Below the pieces are notes generated by a model that was not told where the DNA came from, ran no database searches, and worked only from the letters and a program-made list of their open reading frames with translations. Of a stretch of 64,000 nucleotides of DNA, positions 12,360 through 22,444 are shown in pieces. The position numbers and the translations under genes were made by a program. Origin of the DNA: Periplaneta americana. Taxonomy: Eukaryota > Arthropoda > Insecta > Blattodea > Blattidae. Numbering within the stretch: position 1 is the first letter of the stretch; every line of letters starts with the position of its first letter. The stretch is from assembly GCF_040183065.1 (NCBI RefSeq), contig NC_091125.1, forward strand, positions 119,479,121 to 119,543,120, given 5' to 3'.

Positions 12360-13460
12360 TAAACAAAGAAGCGTTTTACCCGTATTGCATGGATATAAAC
12401 AAAGGACAGTCAATTCACAATAAACAAAAGAAGCGTTTTACTCGTATTATTCGTCAGACCTACACTTTTCTGATTTCTTAATTTAGCAACACTGAATTTG
12501 TACAGAAATATCAAGTGTGGGTACTTTTTTAAAAGTTCTTAATGAGCATTATTCAAAGATAGCAAAATATATTGGGTGTTCCATTTGAAACAAGAGAGTT
12601 GGAGTTACTTCCGGTTAAACCGAAAGTAGAAAAAACTCTGTAATACCATTATTGTGTTCTTAGTATCTGGTTATCCCCACACACCTAGTTTCACGTCACT
12701 GAACCACATCCTTCAAAAGTTATTTAGATGGTGCGGGACTTTTAAGTAACTCTGTATGTGATTATGAAAAATAAAATTATTATTAATAGTTACACCTAGA
12801 TATTTTACACAATATAGGCTTAATGGTATTAATGGTTCATTATCCATTGTATAATTAGCTCGGGTCGGGTTAAATAAGATGTACTACTTCTATAAGTCAT
12901 TTAACAGAGGTTTTTAATACTATTTAAATTTAATCCAGTAAAATAAATGATACAAACATTGTTAATATCAGTTTGCAGAAACATTTTCTGTTAACTTGAA
13001 AATCTTTAGATCATAAGTATAAAGTAAACAATTTGGATTTTTAACAACTTTAGGCAAATTGTTAATATAAATCAAGAATAATAGTGGCCAAGATTTGAAC
13101 ATTAAGGTACTCTAGAATTAACAACATGTTTTACACTGACGACATTTAACATACTGCTGCCCATTACACTGAACAACAAGAATTTTTCTCCGACTTAAAA
13201 CAATGTGTCCCTTATGATTTAATGTGCGCTGAATCCGAAAATGCATCTCTTTTCTTCGTATCGCGTAAGGTTTTTAAGATATATTATGATTTCACTTTTC
13301 GATAAGCTCTCCTCCAGGAAACATCTGGCGCGGGTTGGAGGTATAAACCAAAACAAAAGCTAATGCATTTTATGAGTTTATGACTTATTCCAGTTTCTTA
13401 TGGTTGTTGGCATGTTCTTTTGTACTTATAATAAATAAACAGATATTGGTTCCTTCTATT
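12360..13460. other. No recognisable gene
   Basis: AT-rich. The start (to about 12450) is the second unit of a local tandem duplication of GCGTTTTAC(C/T)CGTATT-containing sequence into which the SINE inserted. The rest shows nothing I can name. Confidence 0.4.
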
Positions 13461-13498
13461 AAGTAAATTTCATAACAGTTCAAAGTGAGGTCTATGCA

Positions 13499-14005
13499 AT
13501 GAACAAACAAGGGTGTGGTTTTCAGTATTTAAAGGAAAAGTTTACCAGTTTGAGTGAAGGCAAATTAAAAGAGGGCATTTTCATCGGTCCACAAATTCAG
13601 AAAGTAATAGCTGACCCTTTGTTTGAGGAAAAACTTTCCGTTACAGAAAGAATGGCATGGCGCGCTTTCAAAGAGGTTTGCTCAAATTTCCTTGGAAATT
13701 CTAGGGCAGACAACTACACAGAAATTGTTGTGGAAACCATGTTAAGTGCGTATGACAAAATGGAGTGTAATATGTCCCTCAAAATATACTTGTTACATTT
13801 TTATTTGGATTTCTTTCCTCCTAACTTTGGAGCGGTAAGCGATGAGCATGGGGAAAGATTTCATCAAGAAATATCTGAAATTGAAAGGCGCGATAAAGAA
13901 AGATCATCATCCAGCATTCTTGCAGACTATTGTTGGTTGCTTGTAAAATACAGTCCCGGGTCTAGTTATAAACAGAAGTCACCCAGAAAATTATGTAAAA
14001 TGTAA
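13499..14005 (+). CDS. TE-associated arthropod protein, C-terminal part (168 codons)
   Basis: This is the longest non-repetitive open frame with recognisable homology. It carries the blocks QYLKEKF, GIFIGPQI, NMSLKIYLLHFYLDFFP and AVSDEHGERFHQEI, followed by ADYCW. I recognise these as the C-terminal third of a family of about 400-residue uncharacterised proteins that is multicopy in many arthropods, which suggests a transposable-element origin. The function is unknown and I see no named catalytic motif. The first ATG at 13499 sits in the middle of the family's alignment and the frame is open only from about 13461, so the N-terminal two thirds are missing, whether truncated or on another exon. 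A polyadenylation signal AATAAA follows at 14094. The frame has no stop or frameshift, which is unusual in this window. Confidence 0.6.
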   Translation: MNKQGCGFQYLKEKFTSLSEGKLKEGIFIGPQIQKVIADPLFEEKLSVTERMAWRAFKEVCSNFLGNSRADNYTEIVVETMLSAYDKMECNMSLKIYLLHFYLDFFPPNFGAVSDEHGERFHQEISEIERRDKERSSSSILADYCWLLVKYSPGSSYKQKSPRKLCKM

Positions 14006-14093
14006 GTTCAAATTCCGAGATTTTTCTCATTATACACATGAACACTTTTTATTGTTGTTGTGTTTTAAACTATGTAACATCATTTTTGTTTCC

Positions 14094-14099
14094 AATAAA
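14094..14099 (+). promoter_or_regulatory. Polyadenylation signal candidate
   Basis: AATAAA about 90 bp after the stop codon of the 168-codon frame, with T-rich sequence before it. AATAAA is common in AT-rich DNA, so this is circumstantial. Confidence 0.3.
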
Positions 14100-14109
14100 C
14101 AATTTTAAA

Positions 14110-15055
14110 GTATTATGAGGTATTTTGAATCCGTAGTGTGTTGTGATTTTATCAGTAGCAGTGAAAAATTAAAAACAAATAAGTTTGTCATAAAAAATTC
14201 AATTCATTTTCCCCGGAAAATGGTACGTGATGGGGCAATTTGGATTTTAAATTCAGATTTAGGGCACACATATTGGTAATATTGACCTATTTTTATTTCG
14301 GAGCAAGACAAAAAGTAAAAATTTGTTGTTCAGTGTTATATATCATAGGCTAAGCTAAGCACTATTATACTATATAAATTTCCGATAGAATATTATCTAT
14401 TCGGCTGACTCTGTCTATACAAATCAGATTATAGCCAAACTTTGAGCAATAAAATTGATGTTCAGACTGAAAACAGTTGAGCTGGTGTACGCGGTTGATG
14501 CTGCATCTCACTGTGTCTCTTCCCACTCGTCTCGAAGGCGGTGTCACGCCGTCGCGCGTCGCGGCCATAAAATGTAGGAGCACTCAAGAGTCGTGCGCCA
14601 TGTCACTCAGCTCGCTCTTTTAGGGGCTGATCACGCGTGTCGCACCGCCTTCTCCTCTTCTCTCATCACGTCTCGAGAGGTTTCACCAGGATATGTAAAC
14701 CAAGATAACCCTTCTGGGCGGGTCACGCTCCAGCTCATGGTTTGTTAAAGGATTCCCTTTTTCAGATGATGGAGCCACTGTGTGTTGTTAGTTTCCTTAT
14801 GGGTACAGAGAGCAATAGATGAAGATTCTCTGACGTAAGATATTTGTTTGGTGAAGCTCTGGTAGTGAAGCACCTATTTATTTGGGAATTACAACTTGTC
14901 CCAAAACGATTTCTCCGATTTTAGTACGCTTTATTATCAGAAAGCATGTAAACTATAGGAACGCGAATATCTCTAAAAGTGCATCTACACTGTTCAACTT
15001 TTCTTTCAACTTTACGCATTCAAGCAATGCATGCAAGATTGATATTTAATTTTAA
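14110..15055. other. No recognisable gene
   Basis: The first about 230 bp may be 3' flank of the preceding TE-related frame. A GC-richer stretch at about 14500-14720 has CGTC/GACG-rich words but no gene. Confidence 0.35.
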
Positions 15056-15057
15056 TT

Positions 15058-15985
15058 TATTGCGTTGGTGCATAAGTTCGTAGCGTTTTTGTTTCGCGTG
15101 TTGGTACTCCGGTTGATATGGGTTTATTTATCGATTGTCGTTTTTTATTTGAAGTTCAATTGTTGTGCTTGAGCTTACATATTGAAGTTTTCATTTTTGT
15201 AGTGGAGTGTCAAATAGACAAAGTGGAACATTCCCGACATATTCTTCTTTTTGAGTTCAGTAGAGGGGCGAAAGCAGCCAGAAACATTTGCTCCGTGTAT
15301 GGGGACAATGCTATCGGAGAGATTACGGCAAGAAAATAGTTTTCTCGTTTTAAGGAGGGTCGTTTTGACAATAGTGACATTCCCCGTTCAGGAAGACCAT
15401 CGGGGTTTGATGAAGACCGTTTAAACACATTGATCCACAATGATCCACGTCAGTATACCCGAGAACTGACAAATGTGATGAACTGTGACCATTCCACCAT
15501 CGTGAGACATTTATTGCCACCAACTGAGACGTCTTGCACACGAAATCCAAGAAAAACGACCAACAAGACTGCATGAAGTGACGCTACTCCACGATAACGC
15601 TCGCCGCACTCTGCTAACCTGACACAAAACACTATCCGGAAGTTGGGTTGGAAAGTCATTCCACACCCACATTATTCACCTAATCTTGCGCCATCAGATT
15701 TTCACCTTTTCCGTTCTCTATCGAGAACCTTCAAGGAACTTCCTTTCCGGATGAACATGCTCTCCGAACATGGCTTGACGACTTCTTTAACTCAAAACCA
15801 CTCGATTTGTACAGGCGTGGAATCTAAAAACTACTCCAGCGTTGGCAGACTGTTGCAAATAGTGAAGAAGTATATATTGTTCCAAGCAGACGTTGACGTC
15901 CCATTATAATAGACATAATTTAAAATATATATATAGGGATATTTCTAATGTCTTTTTAAAAGACACACAAGTTCGTCATTGTAAT
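15058..15985 (+). pseudogene. mariner-type transposon, internally deleted
   Basis: The left end TTGCGTTGGTGCATAAGTTC resembles an irritans-type mariner terminal repeat. From about 15206 the frame gives RHILLFEFSRGAKAARNIC, VYGDNAIGEIT, then FSRFKEGRFDNSDIPRSGRP: the paired helix-turn-helix DNA-binding region of mariner transposase. A stop interrupts it at 15337. A block after about 15540 restores HDNAR (the second catalytic Asp region) and HPHYSPNLAPSDFHLFRSL, the conserved C-terminal catalytic block. The roughly 100 codons around the first catalytic Asp are deleted and several frameshifts are present, so it is inactive. The right terminal repeat was not found with confidence. Confidence 0.85.
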
Positions 15986-16037
15986 GTTGCAACGAATAGA
16001 TATCTCAAACATATTATAGTATGACGTAATATTTATT

Positions 16038-16160
16038 GATCTATAACAGCTTATAAAATAACATCGAACTGTAACAATATTCACTTTTCATACTTGATTT
16101 GCGTTTCGGATGCCATAGCTAAAATAAACAAACCACTCTCACGTCCACACTTCAAACTCA
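16038..16160 (+). repeat. Dispersed repeat (copy 1 of 2)
   Basis: About 122 bp recur at 36373-36498 in the same orientation, sharing ATCGAACTGTAACAATAT, GATTTGCGTTTCGGATGCC and AAACCACT. The copies are about 90% similar by eye. No coding frame; class unknown. Confidence 0.8.
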
Positions 16161-16169
16161 TCAGTACAG

Positions 16170-16720
16170 TGCACCCTCGAATTAGCGTCTTTTGCCCGTG
16201 GAGTTTCGTTCGTGCCAGAAATTACGTCTGCAATACTAGTTTAATGATGCATACAGTGTTCTCGTAGGCATTAAAATAAGGAGATTTTATATAATTAATA
16301 AATACTCAGCATGTTCGTTCATAATGTCAATAACCTAAAATATAGGTATCTTTTGAAATTAGATTTCTAGAAAAAATACACACGGATCAAATTTATTGAG
16401 GGGTCCAGTGAAAGGAGTGGACAGATCACAAATGCTGATATGTATAATATCTCATTATTTCACTGGGATTTTCAATTTTTTTCCGAGCCCAAGATTAAAT
16501 AATAGGAATGATTAGAACCGGAGCTAAATAGATCCGAGGAATTAGTACAAACGGTTTTTTCTAAAATTTCGTAATTTAATATCTGCCAAAACGTTCAATG
16601 GTGTATACTTGCTGGTATACGTGACATATTCCATAATATAATACTACAAGTTAAGTGATGTTATTGAAATTTTAAGTGGAAATTGAAGAAAACACTACTT
16701 GAAAAAAAAAATAGTCTATT
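16170..16720. other. No recognisable feature
   Basis: AT-rich DNA with no structure found. Confidence 0.4.
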
Positions 16721-16723
16721 GCA

Positions 16724-16870
16724 GTGGGCGTCAGCACTCGCTGAAATGGCTGTCAGGTAAGGAGTGAAAATGCACCGTGATGCAAGAGAGAGGGAGAAAG
16801 AGCCGTAGCTGGTGCGGGTGATCAATAGGCCTACTGTAGCTGTAGACGAGGACGCTATTTGCCGCACCGA
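16724..16870. mobile_element. MITE-like fragment with GTCAGCACTCGCTGAAATG end
   Basis: The start GGGCGTCAGCACTCGCTG matches, in inverted orientation, the right end of the element at 54364-54540. The remainder is diverged, so this is a weak assignment. Confidence 0.4.
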
Positions 16871-16879
16871 TAAACATTA

Positions 16880-17286
16880 TGATGTCGTAGCTCCTATGAT
16901 AATCAATCAATCGCGCTGTAATTTTTAGGATTCATAGATAAATGTGAAAGAAAAGTATATACAAAATTTCGAAATCAAAATCTTTTTTGAGAAGTGAGAA
17001 AAAAATACTAACTTCGAAATGACCTGTTCAAAATTTTTCAAAATAGATATTGACACAATCAAAAGTTGGTAAGCGGAAAATTTTTTTATTACCGGTGCTA
17101 CTCGAAGGACGGCTTGCGGCGAGACTCACTAGAATCCGAGGGATATTCATGCCAGTCGGAGGCCGCCTAAATGGCGTTGTGGAAGGTTTTGTAAACTGGT
17201 GACCGTTAATAACCAGCCTGAATCATCTCAGCGATACATATGAAACTGCAACCATAGCGCTTCCTCTTCAACTCACCATTACGTTA
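16880..17286. other. No recognisable feature
   Basis: AT-rich DNA with a short GC-richer stretch near 17100-17180. No gene, terminal repeat or tRNA-like structure was seen before the tRNA-like repeat. Confidence 0.35.
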
Positions 17287-17395
17287 ATATTTAATACTAG
17301 AGGAGAAAAATTCGCTCCGGCGCCGGGGATCGAACCCGGTTCATTGGTTCTACGTACCAAGCGCTTTCACCATTGAGCTACGCCGAAGTCCAATC
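17287..17395 (-). mobile_element. tRNA-like repeat element with conserved 3' extension
   Basis: Minus strand 17387-17316 folds as a 72-nt tRNA-like molecule: acceptor stem TTCGGCG/CGCCGGA, a short D arm, anticodon arm TTGGT-ACGTAGA-ACCAA and T arm CCGGG-TTCGATC-CCCGG. Position 33 is C instead of the invariant U, so it is not a standard tRNA gene. It is followed by GCGAATTTTTCTCCTCTA, which is shared in form with the elements at 41028-41102 and 53643-53715. Confidence 0.75.
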
Positions 17396-17596
17396 CACAG
17401 CACCAGATCGAATTCCCCTCCTCCAGTGTTTTTCCCTTTATAACCTGACTCCAAGTTGGGCATGTATGTTGACATTTTATTAAGTCAACTGCCATTATAC
17501 AAGGAGCACACTCAGTTGAGTGACTTGGTGGCCGGGATTCCACAGTAATGTGCACAGTAATCTGTACAGAAATATGCACTGTTGCTAGAATAGTTT

Positions 17597-17757
17597 ACTA
17601 AAGATTATTATTTTTTTGGTCCTACAGAATATATGTTATGGTAAAAATTAATATTAGAGGAGAAAAATTCCGGGGCCGGAGCGAATTTTTCTCCTCTAAT
17701 ATTAATTGTTAACATAACAGATATATTCTGTAAGAACAAAAAAGTAATAATCTTTAG
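17597..17757. repeat. 161-bp near-perfect palindrome
   Basis: Arms 17597-17668 and 17682-17757 are inverted copies (about 90%), separated by about 13 bp of CG-rich sequence. The inner part of the arm, TTAGAGGAGAAAAATTC, is the same terminal sequence that flanks the tRNA-like element at 17287. The outer part is not part of that terminus. Confidence 0.85.
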
Positions 17758-17759
17758 TA

Positions 17760-18690
17760 AATTCACCATTACGTACTGAGTACTGTGTGCATCAAAGTCC
17801 TCCTGCATTCAGAAGAACTTCTGTCGCATGACATACCTAGATAAGGAAAATCACTGCCACTGTGATGTTTCCACAGATATGATTGACGGCAGATGTAACA
17901 ATCATCCGTCCACAAGAGATCTCGTGGACTTGTTCCAATAGAAATACAAGTATCTTAAGCACAAAAAGTAAATCTACTGTACTTACCCACGCTAGTAGAT
18001 TCCTATCGTGATTTTTCATTCTTCTCTGCATGCTATATGGACCGTCCATCAAGATTTATTCTTTATCCTATTGAACGTAATATCGTTTTGTTAAGCAAAT
18101 AATGAACAATGGGCGGAAGATCACGGAATAACGAAGCTTCTTAAAGTCTTAATTTTATGCTTAGTCGTGTGTTCCCGCTGATTCAGTTGATTTTCTTTTG
18201 TTATTTTGATTCATCAGTGTGTTTCTTAAACCAATAATCACGTATCTGTAGAGATAATCAAATTTTGAAGCATTCTCTTATGTCCTTTGTGTTGCAGTGA
18301 TGAAGAAAATGCCACTTCACACTGGTGTGGTACGTGGGCGTGTGTTGCAGGCGCGTGACCAGTACCGTGCAGGCTGATCCGGTAAGTAGTCGCTATCATC
18401 ATACGAGATGCATTCATTCATCTACTATTACAGCTACATCCACCGTGGTAGCAGCGACCAGTGGCGAGCTCTGCATTGTCAGACTCTCAGCTAGACTTTC
18501 ATCTGATGCGTCTAATTATATTTAGATGAATTGTAGCTCGTTTAATTAATTAACAATACTACACTGTATCAAATGGAACCAGATTTTTATCTTGCGCATA
18601 TTCTATAGTGAGGATCACATAAGAGCAGTTCCTACAAGACTAATTTAGTCGTGTCTTCAGTGTTGCCAACTAATACCAGATATCACCAAA
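17760..18690. other. No recognisable gene
   Basis: AT-rich, short frames only. Confidence 0.4.
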
Positions 18691-18694
18691 GAGG

Positions 18695-19595
18695 GTAATA
18701 ATCAGGCTTCGAGACTTCGGAACCAATAGAGCTGTTCAGTGGGCAATCCGCATAACGGCGTACTGAGTATAGTGGTAAAGCGTACAGTGGGTGGGGGTAC
18801 TGTAGAATGAATGCCAACAAATACGCAAAGGAAAAACGCTCTGGATTTGAAGGTTTTGACGAATAATTTTGTTTTCATACAAACTGTGTCTGAAACTATT
18901 ACACGGTTAGAGAAGTCAGAGCAAGAGATTCCGGAAGCCCTCAAATTAATTTAGAAAATGTTGCAGAGAATGAGACATCAAGTACACCGGTTACTGAACG
19001 TGCAAAACAGAAGTGGAAATCAATTTTATGTAAAAATATTGGATATGGAACATTGTGTAACATAAACAGCAAATTAGTGGACATAGAGTCAACCGAGAAT
19101 AAAGGACTGTCTCTTAGAGACTGCAATGATGTTAGGTTTTTTCGTTCTGTTCCTATCACGTCATGCGACGTAGAGCGCAGCTTTCTACAGTACAAACTTT
19201 GGCAGATAAGATTTACGTTTGAGACACTGAGAATGTATCTTGTAGTAGGTACATTGCAATTCGATATTGTAACTGCACTTCCTAAAGACGACCAATAGGA
19301 TAAATGAAAAAATTAAAACTGCTACATGCTTATTTCCACCATTAAGACTGTGTATAACTAAACACAAATGCTTATAAAAAATAGGAGAATGAATGCTTTT
19401 CACATTCTTTTGACATTATCATTGTGTAATGTATATTTACTCTCAGAATGTACATGTGTGTTTCCCCATACTACCGTACTCTACTCTAAATAGCAACGTT
19501 GTTACCTCAACACATCTCTATCTACCTGCAGCGAGTCAACAACCTATAGTGCATGCACAGTAAACTTATTGTATCGGGTCCAAAGTCTCGAAGCC

Positions 19596-19605
<10 letters not shown>
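18695..19605 (+). mobile_element. Complete non-autonomous hAT transposon (895 bp) with 8-bp TSD
   Basis: The left end CAGGCTTCGAGACTTCGG (18703) is an inverted, near-perfect match to the right end, which reads GTCTCGAAGCCTG up to 19597. Both ends are directly flanked by GTAATAAT (18695-18702 and 19598-19605), the 8-bp target duplication diagnostic of hAT insertion. The interior keeps only the C-terminal part of a hAT transposase. The right-hand duplication merges into a (TAA)n array. Confidence 0.92.
18935..19298 (+). pseudogene. hAT transposase, C-terminal dimerisation region
   Basis: The frame reads ERAKQKWKSILCKNIGYGTL and later FFRSVPITSCDVERSFLQYK, then FTFETLRMYLVV. The ERSFS-like block and the following F.FENLKM.LVV motif are hallmarks of the hAT C-terminal dimerisation domain. 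Upstream in other frames LTNNFVFIQTV and ITRLEKSEQEIPEAL match the preceding region of the same family after a frameshift near 18935. The N-terminal zinc finger and most of the catalytic domain are deleted. The open part has no ATG start. The copy sits inside the TIR/TSD-defined element, so the whole unit is an internal-deletion derivative. Confidence 0.85.
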
Positions 19606-19659
<54 letters not shown>

Positions 19660-19660
19660 T
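19598..19660. repeat. (TAA)n microsatellite
   Basis: About 20 units, starting within the right target duplication of the hAT element. Confidence 0.95.
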
Positions 19661-20050
19661 AGGGCACGGATTTTTAGGTGCTAAAAAGCGGGAAAATAAT
19701 TATTTTTTATTTGCTAAAAATCGAGAAAATAGGTGACAAAAAAAACTAATTGTATTTCAATTAGTTTATGTGAATATAAATAATATGCAATACTCACCAG
19801 TATAAATTATGCTGTCTCGCCAACTGCTGAAAAATTACACAGTGAGATTGATCCTCAAATTGTCCATCACAAATAATGACTGACGATTAACGCGTGTTTC
19901 TATGTGAATATTTGAATATATGTATTTATATAAAAAATCACAATATGTGCTTTTATGTGAAATAAAATTTAAAATATATGCTCATGTGACCTTGTCCGAA
20001 ACTTAAGACAGAATTACGGAATTTATATTACAGTGCCTAAAAATCATAGC

Positions 20051-20131
<81 letters not shown>
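20051..20131. repeat. (TAA)n microsatellite
   Basis: About 27 AAT/TAA units with one AGT interruption. Confidence 0.95.
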
Positions 20132-20132
<1 letters not shown>

Positions 20133-20790
20133 GAGCATGCAAAATCAACACACAAGTAGGCCTATGTTAGTCTTTGACTCACCATTCTGGAACTGGCAAT
20201 TTATTAATAGTAAAGTTCGATTCTCCTCCCCTTATTAGTTGCGATATGGCTCCCAAGCCATTGTACTGCCCGATATTTACCGATGTTCTGTCGTACGTTT
20301 GAGCAGTTAATTTCTTGCTACAGTTAAATTCTTCTAAACGATCAATTACAACTTCAGATATTCTGTCATCTGAAAGTCCTGTTAATTCTTGTATTTATTA
20401 TAGCTTATTTTATTTATTTTTATATAACTTTGTTTTTTATTCATTTTGTTTTTTATATTATATTATTTTAAAATATTTATTATTTCGTTTATTCTATTCT
20501 TTTAAAATGACAAATGAACTGCATTTAAGGAGGCTATAAGGGTACTTGAAAATTCGTATTGTAGTCTCTGACAGGGTCTCCACCACCCAGAAAGAAGGGT
20601 TGTAGTACTAGGATACGCGGTCACATCCTCAAACGCGGCTAAACTCAAGCCGTACCCCACCCTCCGCACCCTCCCCTGTCCACTAACTCAGAAATACCGT
20701 TTGCTGTAAGATATTTGGATGGTTCCTCGGAAGTTATTTCTGAACTGGGCAGTGGCAACAACTCACGACAGAAAGTTGAAGCTTAAAGGA
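20132..20790. other. No recognisable gene
   Basis: AT-rich with T-rich tracts near 20400-20510. The 74-codon frame there is compositional. Confidence 0.4.
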
Positions 20791-20792
20791 AA

Positions 20793-21160
20793 TTAATACG
20801 TCGGGACGCATTGAAAATCAAAATCTGTAATTAAAATGTTTTCTATCCTCAGAGGCACGAAATTAAACTGTAGGATCATCCCCATAACCTTCATGGAGGA
20901 ATCGCCACTGTTTGAGTATATGCAGTTCCCGTGAAGCAGATCGACCTCTGAGGTCTGAGAGCTGCGTTGAAATGCATCTTGCACATCGTCGGCAATTTGT
21001 TGAGCCACAACTAATCGCCCATTCCGTGGAAAGTCCTTAACACTACCAGTCTGTCGGAAGTTCGTGACCCATCTCATTATGGTGGATTTGGATGGAGGAT
21101 TTCTTCCATATTGCCGGAGGAATTGCCGCTGAACTGTTCTTGGTGATTTATACTCAGGAT
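20793..21160 (-). pseudogene. DDE_3-type transposase, N-terminal HTH fragment
   Basis: With one frameshift, the minus strand gives RTVQRQFLRQYGRNPPSKST followed by IMRWVTNFRQTGSVKD and then VQDAFQRSSQTS. This is the N-terminal helix-turn-helix of an insect DDE_3 transposase family (DUF4817-like head), where NPPS..TI.RWV.NF..TGSVKD is highly conserved. The catalytic domain is absent: homology is lost after about residue 50 of the open frame. The catalytic region of what looks like the same family is at 42770-43215 and another C-terminus is at 55061-55260, so this superfamily has several dead copies here. Confidence 0.75.
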
Positions 21161-21511
21161 AACATCACACACAATTGGGTCTTCTCCTTTGATGTCGTCA
21201 TTGTCGTTTAATTCAAATCTGCAAAAAGAATGAAAACAAAATTGGGAGATGTAGAACATGTTACAAAAAACCGTGGTTTCTGAGCAATGATCAATTATAC
21301 CTAATTGCACTCGAACTTTATAGACACGGTGTATATCATATACCAGAATAATTAAGTCTGTCTTTTGATGCAGTCCTAAAGGAAAGAAAAATTTGTATGT
21401 ATTGTATGTATGCACACTGCAATGGGTGTATACCCGGTGGCAGTGGTAACTAATTACACTCAATAAAGACAATAATAAACACAATTAATAATAATACTAA
21501 TAATTCATACT

Positions 21512-21518
<7 letters not shown>

Positions 21519-21564
<46 letters not shown>

Positions 21565-21565
21565 G
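21519..21565. repeat. (TAA)n microsatellite
   Basis: About 15 units inside the LINE 3' UTR-like segment. Confidence 0.9.
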
Positions 21566-21903
21566 TAACAGGGAACATCCTAAATTAAATGAAGCATGAT
21601 CACTTAAAATAACATTTAGAGTAAATCTAATTTATATCTTAAACCTAAGTTCAAACTAAAACCCACGAGTATGATATGTTCATATCTGCACAAGTACCTT
21701 TCAACACTACACTCATTTCGCTGTCAACTCACTCACTGCACTGGAACTACGACACATTTCACTGATTCTATCCTGATTTCACTAACACTTCAAAAACATT
21801 TCACTATTCAAATACTTTGCACTGTCACTATAAAATATAAAGCTTCACTGACAGGAACACGTTTCACTTATACAACACACTTCACTGACACAACATAATT
21901 CTT

Positions 21904-22165
21904 TTATTTCTTTCTTTTCAGTAGGTTATTTTACGACGCTTTATCAACAGCTAAGGTTATTTAGCGTCTGAATGGGATGAAGGTGATAATGCCGGTGAAA
22001 TGAGTCCGGGGTCCAACACCGAAAGTTACCCAGCATTTGCTCATATTGGGTTGAGGGAAAACCCCGGAAAAAACCTCAACCAGGTAACTTGCCCCGACCG
22101 GGAATCGAACCCGGGCCACCTAGTTTCGCGGCTAGACGCGCTAACCGTACTCCACAGGTGTGGAC
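21904..22165 (-). mobile_element. tRNA-derived SINE (family A), full length
   Basis: Minus-strand copy starting GTCCACACCTGTGGAG at 22165, with B box GGTTCGATTCC and the shared GACGCTAAATAACC tail. An 11-bp target duplication ACATAATTCTT lies at 21893-21903 and 22166-22176. It is inserted in the LINE 3' UTR, so it is younger than that LINE copy. Confidence 0.93.
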
Positions 22166-22264
22166 ACATAATTCTTCACTGATACAACACTTCAATAACA
22201 AAATATCAATAACACCCTTTAAATATTGTGTATAATTACCGTCTATTAGTAAAGTTCTTAAGCC

Positions 22265-22440
22265 TATTTTTAAGTACATTTTTGATTGTTGGTAAAGCCT
22301 TTAGTAAGTCTGCAGGTAAGGCATTCCAGTCTCTGATAGTACGAATGAGAAAATAAAACTTTCCAATGTCCGTCCTCTGTCTTCTTTCCCTCAATTTATA
22401 TACCTTGAAAAGACGTGAAAAATTTTGAGAAGAAAGAGGC
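22265..22440 (-). pseudogene. LINE ORF2 C-terminal fragment
   Basis: The minus strand encodes LRERRQRTDIGKFYFLIRTI, then RDWNALPADLLKALPT and a basic tail KNRL. This is the C-terminal motif of Jockey/CR1-like LINE ORF2 proteins (R.DIGK..F..RTI.DWN.LP). It is followed on that strand by the 3' UTR-like repeat with the CACTGACA minisatellite, giving the expected LINE order. Upstream domains (endonuclease, RT) are missing, so the copy is 5'-truncated. Confidence 0.7.
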
Positions 22441-22444
22441 CGAA

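Larger units (their letters stand above)
21395..22265 (-). repeat. LINE 3' UTR (copy 2), interrupted by a SINE
   Basis: Parallels 380-900: GCACACTGCAATGGGTG, ACCCGGTGGCAGTGGT, a (TAA)n array and TTTCACTGACA units. It lies directly downstream, on the minus strand, of the LINE C-terminal frame at 22265-22440. SINE-A interrupts it at 21904-22165. Confidence 0.65.

Noticed and set aside
15940-15985. Right terminal repeat of the mariner at 15058
   Set aside because: The candidate contains AAGTTCGT in the same, not inverted, orientation as the left end, so it is not a convincing TIR.
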